Assembly (NCBI RefSeq): GCF_003003995.1
Contig: NZ_PVWF01000001.1
Location: 1-64,000, forward strand
Direction: 5' to 3'
DNA from: Pleurocapsa sp. CCALA 161
Lineage (GTDB): Bacteria; Cyanobacteriota; Cyanobacteriia; Cyanobacteriales; Xenococcaceae
DNA: 64,000 bases
The notes beneath the pieces were generated by a model. That model had not been told where the DNA came from. It saw only the letters and a program-made list of their open reading frames with translations, and did not search any database. A program made the translations under genes and the position numbers. Shown here in pieces: positions 35,206-43,952 of the stretch. The stretch's first letter is position 1; each line of letters opens with the position of its first letter.

Positions 35206-36480
35206 ATGTTAACACGCCGTATCACCTATCGCTTATATCCGTCTACCAGTCAACTCAACAAATTGTTCTACTGGCGACGTATGCACGCCTATGTCTATAA
35301 CGGCGCAGTGTCTAACAGAATTACTCAGTACAGAAAGTTTGGTCATTCTGTAGACTATTTCGAGCAACAGGCTTCTTTACCTGGCTTTAAGAAAACCTGG
35401 ACTGAATATTTAGAGCTAAATGCTGGATCACTTCAAGCAACTTTGAAGCGAGTAGATTTTGCTTTTGTTCGGTTTTTCCAAGGACTAGCTAAACATCCAA
35501 AATTTAGACCGATTAAACAGTATTCGGGGTGGACTTATCCTGATGCTAGACAGGGGTTTAAGGTACATAGCGATGGCAAAAATGGCTATCTTGAGTTAAC
35601 CGATCTAGGGTGCAAAATTCAGATGCGCGGTGAAGCAAGAACTTGGGGTAAGTCAACTACCTGCACTATCGTGTATCGAAACGGCAAATGGTTCGCTTCC
35701 ATCACGGTTAAATGTATTCCAGTTAGGGAAACTGGCAATGGGGCTATTGGCTTAGATTTTGGCTGCAAAACTGCTATCGCAGACAGTAACGGTAACAAAA
35801 TCGAGCCTCCTAAGTTTCTCAAAGAAGCTCAATCTCAAATCAATAAGATATCCAAACAGTTAAGGAGAAAAAGAAACCCAGAAAAAAGAAAGGTCAAAGG
35901 CTCTCGACGCTGGAAAAAAACGCAAGCGCGTCTCGCCAAACTCAAAAGAAAAGTAGCCAATAAGCGTCAAAACTGGATTCATCATCAGGCAGTAGATATA
36001 GTTAGCTGTAATAGCCTCATTGCCACCGAAAAACTCCAGATTAAAAATATGACGCGGAAAGCCAAGAAAGGCAGCAAGCGAAAACGTCAAAAGGCAGGAC
36101 TTAATCGTTCGATGCTTGATGTCGGGATTGGGATGCTCAAAAGTGCTATTGCTTATAAAGCTCTTGAGGCAAACGCGATATATCTAGAAGCCCCTACTCG
36201 CTCCCTCAAGCCTACCCAGAGATGTAATCTGTGTTGGAAGTTAACCAAGAAAACTTTGAACGACAGATTGCACGTTTGCTCAAATCATCAATGTAATCAT
36301 CAAGAAGATCGAGACGTTAATTCAGCCCAGGTGTGTCTCACGTGGGCAAGGGGTTTGGAACGAGCCTCTTTAGATGGTGATGAGTCTAGCTCTACTGAAA
36401 GTCCCAAGGTGAGATACTGCGGAGGTTTTCAGCAACTAGCTCAAACGAAGCGTTACTTAACTCATGGCTCAACGAAGTAG
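35206..36480 (+). CDS. tnpB: TnpB, RNA-guided nuclease of element 2
   Basis: 424 residues of the second major TnpB branch, distinct from that at 33355. RuvC residues: Asp in GLDFGCKTAIAD, Glu in LIATEKLQIKNM, Asp in QEDRDVNSAQV. Zinc finger: CNLC...CSNHQC. A basic, lysine/arginine-rich stretch (KGSKRKRQKAG) should contact RNA. The end overlaps the right-end hairpin (36460-36488), which is typical since the omega RNA comes from this part. It appears fully intact. Confidence 0.92.
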   Translation: MLTRRITYRLYPSTSQLNKLFYWRRMHAYVYNGAVSNRITQYRKFGHSVDYFEQQASLPGFKKTWTEYLELNAGSLQATLKRVDFAFVRFFQGLAKHPKFRPIKQYSGWTYPDARQGFKVHSDGKNGYLELTDLGCKIQMRGEARTWGKSTTCTIVYRNGKWFASITVKCIPVRETGNGAIGLDFGCKTAIADSNGNKIEPPKFLKEAQSQINKISKQLRRKRNPEKRKVKGSRRWKKTQARLAKLKRKVANKRQNWIHHQAVDIVSCNSLIATEKLQIKNMTRKAKKGSKRKRQKAGLNRSMLDVGIGMLKSAIAYKALEANAIYLEAPTRSLKPTQRCNLCWKLTKKTLNDRLHVCSNHQCNHQEDRDVNSAQVCLTWARGLERASLDGDESSSTESPKVRYCGGFQQLAQTKRYLTHGSTK

Positions 36481-36488
36481 CCATGAGT
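36460..36488. repeat. right-end hairpin of IS element 2
   Basis: ACTCATGGCT and AGCCATGAGT form a perfect 10-bp stem over a 9-base loop and overlap the last codons of tnpB. Confidence 0.75.
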
Positions 36489-36536
36489 AGTTCATACTAA
36501 GATATAAATGAGGCGTAAGTTAATTTCACCTTTCTC

Positions 36537-39500
36537 ATGTCTGAAAATGGCGATTACAAGGGTTATGGCGCAGATCAGCGCGATCGCTATCTAGAAATCT
36601 ATGTCGAGGCAAATCAGCCCGAATTACTTCAGGGTTTGGAGGAATGGTTACGCTTAGGTTTAATTAGCCCAGAACAAATTAACAAGATTGCTCGTAATCA
36701 TTTAAGCTGTGCTTTACCGATTGCCGAAGTTGTCGAGTCGATCTCGTCAGCAGAAATTCATCCTCTTAGTCAGCAAAGTCATCTACCCCAAGTTTTAGAC
36801 AATGTCTCTATACTTCACTTATTGCCAAGAGTTTTTCAGAGTTTTTTAGATGAATTAAGTATTCGCTGGCTATTATTTCTGGGGATCTTCTTAGTGATAG
36901 TTTCTTCAGGAGTTTTGGCTGCCAGTCAATGGCAGAATTTTCCAATTCTGGGACAATATTTGCTTCTTTTAGTTTACACTCTAGGCTTTTGGGGGATTGG
37001 ATTTTGGACAGGTAAAGAGTTAAAACTAACTTCCCAAACTTTAACAGCGATCGCAACTCTCTTAATTCCGATTAACTTTTGGGCAATTAGTCACTTGGGG
37101 TTGGGAGGCAACTTGTTAGAAGGGGGGGTGATTGTGCTTGCTGTGGTTACTTTAGCCGCTGCTAGTTATCTTTCTAGGCAAGGGAATAAATTGTGGCTAA
37201 GGCTGCTGTTTTGGCTGTTGAGCTTTTTACAGTTTGGGTGGCAAATTCCTCATTTCGCTTCACTGGCTATATATGGGGGGATGGGGTTAATTGGTTGGAC
37301 TCACTATCGCTTGTTGTCACGGCGAAAATACCCCGTAGTTAGTTTATTATTTGTCTTGGCGGCATGGTCATTATTACTGGGCAGAAGATTAATTAGCGCT
37401 ACCTATTCACTGCCCAACTATAGTTTGGCGATCGCAATTTTTGCCTGGCTTGTTGCCACAATTTATTTAAGTCAAGCTAGAAAAACGAAAATTATTGCCT
37501 TAAAACGTAAGTCAGTCGCGATTACTAACGCTTTTTTGGGCAAAGTTACCCAGGTTTTCTGTACTATTCTCTTTATTTTTAGCTGGTTAGTTTCAATTAG
37601 GGCAGGGTTGCTTAATTCACCCCTCTATTTTTGGCAAACTTTGGGAATCGGCGCTTTAGCAATTCATTTATTGAGCCAACGTTTAACCCTTTATTGGCGC
37701 AAGTCGGATTTAACCGCGCTGTTTGTGATTGGCTTACAAACTCTTTATATCTGCAAAGAATTAATCCCCAACAGCATTCGCAATCAAGCTTTAGATTTTT
37801 CCGTGGCGGTGAGTCAGACGGAATATTTTCCTGAATCTGTGTTGGGCGTTACTTTGTTTCCCTATGTGATCCTGTTTGTGTTGATTGCCTCTTGGTTATA
37901 TAAACAAAAGAAAACCCAGCTAGCATTATATAGCGAATATCTAACCCTAATTTTGGGTATTGTCTTAACCAGTTTAAGTTTAGTTAATCCTACTTGGCGA
38001 TCGCTAAATCTACTGTTGTCAACTCTAACTTTGGGCTATGTTATCCAAATTCGCCAGCCAATGAGGAACAGTTTAGTTTATTGTACGCACTTATTAGGCT
38101 TAATTACTCTAGTCAATGCGATCGCCGTCATTTACCCTAACTTAGATCTAGCTGGGTGGGGCAGTATTTCCCTTGGGTTAATGATAATTGAGTGGAGTTT
38201 TTATTTAAGACAGATCGGCTACAAGCGCAGTAAAGTTGCTACCCCGATTAAGCAAAGCTGCTGGTATTTTGGTTTACTTCTAAGTACCATTAGCTATACC
38301 TATTTTTGGGCGGTTAATTCAGCTTGGGGTTTATTTTGGCTGACTGCACCCTTGATGTTATCTTTGATTGCTAAATATACTGCCAACATTCGACAACGCC
38401 GTTTAGCTACGATCATTAGTTGTCTTGCCCTTGTTCTGGTGCAAATATTGGTGTTTGAGCAGTTTCCAGCTAGGTTATTCTGCTTATTGACAGCTACAGG
38501 ATTAATGTTTATCAATGCTTTTAACCTGCGTCGCACTTCAGTAACAGTAATTCATCTTGGTTTGGCGATCGCAATTGTTGCTAGTTTGTTCGATCCGCTG
38601 ATTGGTAATCATTTGAGCGATTATAGAAAGTGGTTATCTGTTGGTGGGGTAATTATTCTCCTGCTATATCGGCTGCGCTTGTTCTTATTAAAAACCATTG
38701 ATGCACCTAAATTTGGCTATATTTCCCAGCGTACCGCCTTTGGTATTTTAGGGGTTGGCAGGGAAACGCAAAACTTTAAGCTGGTGAGTAAGTATCTTCA
38801 AGCAGCAGACTATTGGGCGATTTTTTTAATCGGGATCGAATTGCTGGCGATCGGCGGCTTATATTCAGTACTACCCAATCTTAAAATCGATCCCTATTTT
38901 GGACATTATCTTGTCACCACGGCTTTATTAACGGTTGCTATTTTATGGCGCTACGGTAAACAACCTAACAACTTCGTTTTATATACCTTCACTGGGCTGG
39001 TAGGCATTTTTGCTGCGGGATTAGTCAGACTGTTTACCAACAGTAGCTTTGTTTTGGCTACGAGCAATATTATCCTGGGATTAGTAGCCTTGGTAATTGT
39101 CGTCTTACTAACCGAATCTAATACACCCTGGGCAAGGTCAGAAAGACTCCACCGTGGAACAACAGAGCTTCCTCTGACTTCGTTAAATTTATCCTACATA
39201 CCCTTGCTATATGCAGCATTAGGCATTTACTGGCGACTATCATCCTTCAACGCCTATACGGGATTATTAACCCTAGGTGCTGCTTTTATTTTACTGAATA
39301 CCCAACAGAGTAATGAGCAAACTAATCGGCTAGTTAGAGAATCCTCTGACTTCGTTAAATATCTCGGCTTTGCAGGTATCTCTGGCGGGATTTATGAATT
39401 GGTTATTTATCAAATGCAGTCGTCATCAGCAGGTGGTATTGCAGATAGGTTGACAATTTTTAGCTTAGTCACAGGAGCGATCGCCTTTAGCTATCGTTTG

Positions 39501-40550
39501 CTGGCTTGGTGGTATCGGCAAAGATCAATCAGCACTCTATTTAATCTCAGCTTATCCCAAGTAGTGCCGATCGCTCATTGCCATTGGGCAATGAGCAGCA
39601 TTTTAAAAATTATCGCTGCGGGAATCGCGATTGAAACTAATACTGCTAGCTTAATGCTCATCAGCATTGCGACTAGCTTTTGCCTCGGTGTTTATGCCCT
39701 AATTCAGGGTAAAGATGTAGATCCTGCCACTACAAAACCAAAAAATAATCAGAATGACTGGTGGGTATATGTCGGTTTAGTAGAAATTGCCGCCACCCTC
39801 GTTTATAGCCGTCTAATTATTAGTAAATTAAGTTTTTTCGACCCTTGGCGGATTGTTTTTACCTGCGCGATCGCCTTGTTGATTTATCAAATTCCTTGGC
39901 AAAACTTTGGTTGGCGATCGACTCCCTGGCAGCGCAGCGCCTTAATTATTCCTGCTTTGATGGCATTAATTACGGCAGAAGATATTTCAGTTTTTAGCTT
40001 ACTCATTTCTGCTTTATTTTATCTGCGTATTGCTTATGATCAAAAAAATATTCGCTGGAGTTATATCAGTCTGGGATTTATTAACTGGCTTGTGATCAAA
40101 TTGCTGGGAGAATATAACCCTCAATCAACCGTAACTGTAGTGGCGGGAATAATCGGGCTGTCAATTTTATATGTTGCTCAATTCGATCCAGATCTCAAAC
40201 TCCGTCGACACCTACGTCACTATTTACGTCTGTTGGGAAGCAGTATTTTTTGTATTGCTGCCTTATTTGAGCAACCAGCAATTATCACTGGAGCGATCGC
40301 CTTTGGCTTTATTTTAGTAGGTTTAGGTTTAAAAATTAGAGCCTTTCTGTTTACTGGCACAATCACTCTGGTTTTAACCGTCTTATATCAACTAATTATC
40401 CTAATATTCACCTACTCTTTCTTGAAGTGGATAATTGGCTTACTAACAGGAATTAGTTCAATTGCGATCGCTGCGGGATTTGAAAGTCAGCGGGATCGAC
40501 TATCTCATCAACTCAGAAGTTATCGCGATCAATTACAAAGTTGGCAATAA
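36537..40550 (+). CDS. giant polytopic membrane protein of unknown function
   Basis: 1,337 residues. Residues 1-110 are soluble and resemble the short N-terminal domain of DUF2157-type membrane proteins (LLQGLEEWLRLGLISPEQINKI). From about 112 to the end there are more than 30 hydrophobic segments of 18-23 residues, many with Trp and Tyr at the borders and very short loops. There is no ATP-binding or catalytic motif, and no signal peptide beyond the first helices. The last 30 residues are charged (GFESQRDRLSHQLRSYRDQL). Such proteins occur in filamentous and unicellular cyanobacteria without a known job. It starts 47 bases after the end of IS element 2, so its promoter may be affected by that element. 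Confidence 0.75.
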   Translation: MSENGDYKGYGADQRDRYLEIYVEANQPELLQGLEEWLRLGLISPEQINKIARNHLSCALPIAEVVESISSAEIHPLSQQSHLPQVLDNVSILHLLPRVFQSFLDELSIRWLLFLGIFLVIVSSGVLAASQWQNFPILGQYLLLLVYTLGFWGIGFWTGKELKLTSQTLTAIATLLIPINFWAISHLGLGGNLLEGGVIVLAVVTLAAASYLSRQGNKLWLRLLFWLLSFLQFGWQIPHFASLAIYGGMGLIGWTHYRLLSRRKYPVVSLLFVLAAWSLLLGRRLISATYSLPNYSLAIAIFAWLVATIYLSQARKTKIIALKRKSVAITNAFLGKVTQVFCTILFIFSWLVSIRAGLLNSPLYFWQTLGIGALAIHLLSQRLTLYWRKSDLTALFVIGLQTLYICKELIPNSIRNQALDFSVAVSQTEYFPESVLGVTLFPYVILFVLIASWLYKQKKTQLALYSEYLTLILGIVLTSLSLVNPTWRSLNLLLSTLTLGYVIQIRQPMRNSLVYCTHLLGLITLVNAIAVIYPNLDLAGWGSISLGLMIIEWSFYLRQIGYKRSKVATPIKQSCWYFGLLLSTISYTYFWAVNSAWGLFWLTAPLMLSLIAKYTANIRQRRLATIISCLALVLVQILVFEQFPARLFCLLTATGLMFINAFNLRRTSVTVIHLGLAIAIVASLFDPLIGNHLSDYRKWLSVGGVIILLLYRLRLFLLKTIDAPKFGYISQRTAFGILGVGRETQNFKLVSKYLQAADYWAIFLIGIELLAIGGLYSVLPNLKIDPYFGHYLVTTALLTVAILWRYGKQPNNFVLYTFTGLVGIFAAGLVRLFTNSSFVLATSNIILGLVALVIVVLLTESNTPWARSERLHRGTTELPLTSLNLSYIPLLYAALGIYWRLSSFNAYTGLLTLGAAFILLNTQQSNEQTNRLVRESSDFVKYLGFAGISGGIYELVIYQMQSSSAGGIADRLTIFSLVTGAIAFSYRLLAWWYRQRSISTLFNLSLSQVVPIAHCHWAMSSILKIIAAGIAIETNTASLMLISIATSFCLGVYALIQGKDVDPATTKPKNNQNDWWVYVGLVEIAATLVYSRLIISKLSFFDPWRIVFTCAIALLIYQIPWQNFGWRSTPWQRSALIIPALMALITAEDISVFSLLISALFYLRIAYDQKNIRWSYISLGFINWLVIKLLGEYNPQSTVTVVAGIIGLSILYVAQFDPDLKLRRHLRHYLRLLGSSIFCIAALFEQPAIITGAIAFGFILVGLGLKIRAFLFTGTITLVLTVLYQLIILIFTYSFLKWIIGLLTGISSIAIAAGFESQRDRLSHQLRSYRDQLQSWQ

Positions 40551-40565
40551 AAAATGCCTGCAACT

Positions 40566-40610
40566 AATCTAATTAATCTAACTAATCTAACTAATCTAAC
40601 TAATCTAATT
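40566..40610. repeat. 9-bp tandem repeat, five units
   Basis: AATCTAATT, three copies of AATCTAACT, then AATCTAATT, directly after the stop of the giant membrane gene. A sixth partial unit runs into TTTTT. The period of nine and the AT-rich unit suggest a slippage-prone short tandem repeat that may vary between strains. Confidence 0.9.
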
Positions 40611-40698
40611 AATCTTTTTGATTCTCTAGTTCAAGAATAGCTGCGGGCAATTCTATTAATATTTCTGAAATCATTAGCTACATGCTTCATATAATCTC

Positions 40699-40851
40699 TT
40701 AAAAAGAAATGGATGTAATTTGCTGTACAAATCCTGAAATTATTTCCTGTTCAGCATTGATTGTAGGAGTGCTTGAAGCTTTTCCACCCAAGTTTAAAAA
40801 CAGATAAACACAAAAAGTAATCACACCAGCTAACAATATTCTTTCCAACAT
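40699..40851 (-). CDS. small membrane peptide, 50 aa
   Basis: Frame from ATG 40851 to TAA 40699: starts MLERILLAGVITFCVYLFLN and ends QQITSISF. One N-terminal transmembrane helix (about residues 3-20) is followed by a polar tail. A good ribosome site, AGAGGA, lies 9 bases before the start, which supports real translation. The size and layout resemble single-helix subunits of photosynthetic or NDH complexes, but I cannot match a known one. It lies between the tandem repeat and the IS4-type remnant, on its own. Confidence 0.55.
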   Translation of the reverse strand: MLERILLAGVITFCVYLFLNLGGKASSTPTINAEQEIISGFVQQITSISF

Positions 40852-41018
40852 TTCGATTATTCCTCTACACGTCTTTACGTCTTAATTATGTCTTATATAA
40901 AGCAATTAGGCTAAAATATAAAGCTAAATTTACAATCAAATACGACATTAAAGTTAATCTTCAGGGCAACAATTTATTCGAGCGCAAAGCCAAATGAAGC
41001 TGGATATATCAGTAAAAG

Positions 41019-41250
41019 TACTGTGAAAAACGATGGGAAATCGAAAATACTATCGATGAGCTTAAAACTCATCTTTTGGGGCGTAAGACTCGGATTCGTT
41101 CCCCGAAACCTTGTGAAGTGGTGCAAGAAATTTATCCTAAAGGATACACTTCGCTATGGCTGGCTTTTGGGTCACTATGCGATTCGCTCTTTAATGTTCC
41201 AACCCATATTCATCAGCCCCACAGATGAAGTACATCTAAAATCGGGTTGA
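41019..41250 (+). pseudogene. IS4-type transposase C-terminal remnant
   Basis: Frame from 41019 reads KRWEIENTIDELKTHLLGRK, then IRSPKPCEVVQEIY, the conserved Y-x2-RWEIE region of IS4-family DDE transposases. The next family words, GWLLGHYAIRSLMFQ, occur immediately after but in a frame shifted by one, because 22 bases (41136-41157) are inserted exactly between EIY and GWL. The rest of the gene is absent. Confidence 0.8.
41136..41157. repeat. 22-bp short dispersed repeat inserted in IS4 remnant
   Basis: CCTAAAGGATACACTTCGCTAT, preceded by TTTAT. Removing it restores the transposase frame (TAT GGC TGG). A copy with one difference is at 49721-49742, also preceded by TTTAT and ending in TAT, which looks like a 3-base target duplication. 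It resembles the short dispersed repeats known from cyanobacteria. Confidence 0.8.
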
Positions 41251-41342
41251 AAAGCGATGCAATAAAGAAAAAGAACAAGTATGAACTGGATAAAGTGAGA
41301 ATAAGGAAAATTTCGGGGCTAGCGATCGCGCTTTATCTCCTC

Positions 41343-41371
41343 ATTCTCATGAAGCAACCCTTCATGAGAAT
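41343..41371. repeat. perfect 12-bp hairpin
   Basis: ATTCTCATGAAG, loop CAACC, CTTCATGAGAAT. It has no T-run. It may be an end of the former IS4-type element or an independent repeat. Confidence 0.6.
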
Positions 41372-41652
41372 AGCTCTTGTCGAACCCATCACCTCCTTTT
41401 CCCCCTCTGGAAGCGATTCTGGTCTCACTTCTCTATTTCATCATGGTTTGACCAGTATTTCTTTTGTACTTTATCTGTAGGGCTGATAAATGTGGGTTGT
41501 ACCCTTGTGGTATTAGCTTCCCTAAAGGACTAGCTGCTTACGTCCCGTCGCGCGTCCGCTGCATCGCTTGTGGTCGGGAATTTGGCAGTGGTTGCCCGAT
41601 AATTGGGGAGATCGCGTGCAGTCATCTCTTAAAATAAAAATTCTTGACAAGA

Positions 41653-41988
41653 TTAGCTAATTATTTCGCCATAGTCATGGCTGCGATCGAGAAAAAACGT
41701 ACCAGAAACTTTAATGGCATTACCTTGGGGCTGCAACCATAAGGTGTCTATGCCCGTATTACCCTCTAAAGGCCCTGTTTGTTCTAACCAGTGCAAAACT
41801 AGCACTTCTCCTCCTAAAGGATGCTTGCCGTGAGCAAGATATTGCAATGATCCTGATTCATTACCATCGGGAGTTACATATTTTCCACCGTCCTCATTTA
41901 ATAAAATTGTTACTGCCTGCCAATCTTCTTGAGCAACTCGAAAACGGGCAGTAATTTCTTTAGTTCGTAACCATTCTGGTACTGGCAT
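41653..41988 (-). CDS. conserved hypothetical protein
   Basis: 111 residues, not recognised as a named family. It is beta-rich with a balanced composition (DWQAVTILLNEDGGKYVTPD, then VLVLHWLEQTGPL), no signal peptide and no membrane segment. The end LDRSHDYGEIIS is charged. It lies 116 bases downstream of the halogenase-like gene on the same strand; the two could be one transcript. No catalytic motif is visible. Confidence 0.65.
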   Translation of the reverse strand: MPVPEWLRTKEITARFRVAQEDWQAVTILLNEDGGKYVTPDGNESGSLQYLAHGKHPLGGEVLVLHWLEQTGPLEGNTGIDTLWLQPQGNAIKVSGTFFLDRSHDYGEIIS

Positions 41989-42104
41989 TGGGTAAATTAT
42001 CCTTTTTAAACTTTGATTTAATCGGTGTAGTAGACAAGAAATTTTTACAAAAGTATCTTTCTCAATCTCTTTAGGGAAAGATACTAAATTCGAGAGCGAA
42101 TAAA

Positions 42105-43757
42105 TTATTCAACACAAGTCAACTCAGTTTGTAACTTTTCAGTTGTCTCATTTTGGACAATGTAAGGAGTCAATTCTGTGTGAATATCTAAATAATTAAC
42201 CAAATAAGCTTCAATTCTTGAGACCATCACTTCATAATCTTCCTTTGTTTGCTGATTGACTGCTTTTTGTTCGTCTACGGCAATCTCTGCTTCTCGCATG
42301 ATTTGCCAAAGCTGCTTTTGTAATGATTGATAGATTGGATTGAGAATTCCCCAAACGTTAGTATCCGCAAGACAGTAATCGGACGTAATATGCTGATTAA
42401 AGTGTCGACGAGCATCAATTTCTTGGAAACGTTGAATTAGTTCGATCGCTTTGGGGTGATTAAACGACATATAGACAAGCTGATTATCTCGTTCTAGAGC
42501 CTCATAAAGTTTGCCCACAAAGGCTTCGTAATCAGCAAAAGCTTCTTGGGAGAAATTGTTACGGTCGATCGCTCTAAGAGTGCTTTGAGCAGCAAAATAA
42601 GCAGTTGCCACACCACCAGTTAAGCCTGGTGAAATTAGAGGATCGACAAAAAATGCTGCTTCGCCAATGCTTAACCAACCATCTCCTACCGCTTGTTCGG
42701 CATAGCCACGAATGTTAGCCCGCGCTCTTAAAGCTTGTTCAGCGCCATAAAGATCAAAGACGAGTTCAGCACCCTCAAGTAATTCAGCGATCGCAGGATA
42801 TTGTTGGGCATAATGGTCAAATGTTGCTTTACGTCCTTCGGCAAATTTGTCATCGCGATCCTGACGCAACACCATACCAATACTGATGATATCCTCTTCA
42901 GGACAGCCATGACGAGCAGCTAATTCTGCTTTAGTGGGTAATTCTTCTCCACCCAAAAAGCGATTGAACATCGACTCTCTGTCGGCTTCGGGTACGTTTT
43001 CCCAAGAAACTAGAGGAATGTACCACATCCAACCTTCACGGAAACAGAAATGTTGGGTATATTGATCGCGGCTAAATTGAGCCACCTTTTGCCAGTCAGT
43101 GCGATCGCCGAGACGATTGACGTTTTTAAAATAGCCCCAAACAGCATTGCTTTGAAAATTTACGTCTTCTTTGTTATATAAATCGAGATGTTTGGCAATT
43201 ATGCTAGCAGGACCACTGGCATCGACTACTAACTGAGATTTAATCTCATATTTTTGTTGCTGAAAACGATAGGCAATAGTGTTACCGCGATCGCTCAATT
43301 GAGAATTAGCCAGATCCACTCGCGCCCCTTGAATCACTTCTACTCCCAAGCGACGAGCATTGGTAATCAATAAGCCATCTAGTAAACGTCGTTCAACCTG
43401 AAAGGTTTCATCAAATGTTTCCAAAATATATTCTGGTGCTTCGGTGACATTTTCAATTGATTCGTCAACGTGAAAAAAACCTAAGCCATTTTTAGGAAAA
43501 AATAGTAGTTCAAGAGCTTCTTGGGAGATTCCTACAGAACGAAGTGCTTTACAAAACCCCGAAAGCGTACTTTCGCCGATTTTAAACTTTGGTTGTGACT
43601 CTCTTTCAAGAACTACTACTTGCAGTTCGGGGCGTGCTTGTTTCAGCCAAGAAGCATATAAGATGCCTTGAGGACCAGCACCGATTACTACAACCTTATA
43701 TTCGCTTTTGGAACAGTTTTTGGCACGATTGCTTTGAAGTTCAGTGTTAATGCTCAT
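42105..43757 (-). CDS. flavin-dependent halogenase-like monooxygenase
   Basis: 550 residues. N-terminal FAD motif VVVIGAGPQGILYASWL; KIGEST near residue 60, as in tryptophan-halogenase-type proteins; and GWMWYIPLV near 242, which fits the W-x-W-x-I-P signature of flavin-dependent halogenases. Further on comes the second FAD segment GWLSIGEAAFFVDPLISPGL. The enzyme would use reduced flavin and oxygen to make hypohalous acid, with a lysine (often about residue 75-80) passing it to the substrate; whether that Lys is present here is not certain. No biosynthetic cluster (NRPS/PKS, flavin reductase) surrounds it. Alternatives are a geranylgeranyl-reductase-like or other non-halogenating member. Confidence 0.8.
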   Translation of the reverse strand: MSINTELQSNRAKNCSKSEYKVVVIGAGPQGILYASWLKQARPELQVVVLERESQPKFKIGESTLSGFCKALRSVGISQEALELLFFPKNGLGFFHVDESIENVTEAPEYILETFDETFQVERRLLDGLLITNARRLGVEVIQGARVDLANSQLSDRGNTIAYRFQQQKYEIKSQLVVDASGPASIIAKHLDLYNKEDVNFQSNAVWGYFKNVNRLGDRTDWQKVAQFSRDQYTQHFCFREGWMWYIPLVSWENVPEADRESMFNRFLGGEELPTKAELAARHGCPEEDIISIGMVLRQDRDDKFAEGRKATFDHYAQQYPAIAELLEGAELVFDLYGAEQALRARANIRGYAEQAVGDGWLSIGEAAFFVDPLISPGLTGGVATAYFAAQSTLRAIDRNNFSQEAFADYEAFVGKLYEALERDNQLVYMSFNHPKAIELIQRFQEIDARRHFNQHITSDYCLADTNVWGILNPIYQSLQKQLWQIMREAEIAVDEQKAVNQQTKEDYEVMVSRIEAYLVNYLDIHTELTPYIVQNETTEKLQTELTCVE

Positions 43758-43900
43758 GGCTCACTTAAGTAAAATACTTGAACAATCAAACAGTAACTTC
43801 TATTTTGTGATTTGATAATGTAGTAATTACTTAAATTTCAACGTCCAAATATTAGTAAAAAAGACAAAAATTAGTGATAGTACCGATGAAAAATAATTTT

Positions 43901-43938
43901 AAGTAAAAATATTTAAGTAAAAATATTTAAATATTTTT
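43901..43938. repeat. 14-bp direct repeat and AT palindrome
   Basis: AAGTAAAAATATTT is repeated directly (43901-43914 and 43915-43928). The sequence AAAAATATTTAAATATTTTT (43919-43938) is a perfect palindrome. It lies between the stop of the GGDEF-EAL gene and the start of the halogenase-like gene, so it could end the former and open the promoter DNA of the latter. Confidence 0.7.
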
Positions 43939-43952
43939 ATTTAGATAAATAT

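Larger units (their letters stand above)
34737..36490. mobile_element. IS200/IS605-type element 2 (complete)
   Basis: Second, unrelated element of the same class, about 70 bases to the right of element 1. It has a left hairpin at 34737-34770 (ACTGATTT/AAATCAGT), divergent tnpA and tnpB, and a right hairpin at 36460-36488 (ACTCATGGCT/AGCCATGAGT). The proteins of the two elements are clearly different in sequence, so this is not a tandem duplication. The spacer 34667-34736 holds GC-rich repeat-like sequence. Confidence 0.85.
40852..41652. other. 800-bp gene-poor stretch with mobile remnants
   Basis: Holds the IS4-type transposase remnant (41019-41250) with its inserted 22-bp repeat, a 12-bp hairpin (41343-41371), a copy of the GCTAGTCCTTTAGGG repeat core in reverse (about 41512-41530) and a GC-rich patch (41540-41580). 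No intact gene seen. Confidence 0.6.

Noticed and set aside
41247-41480. Plus-strand frame of 77 codons after the IS4 remnant
   Set aside because: Composition looks non-coding, it runs across a 12-bp hairpin, and it resembles no family; likely a decayed element end.
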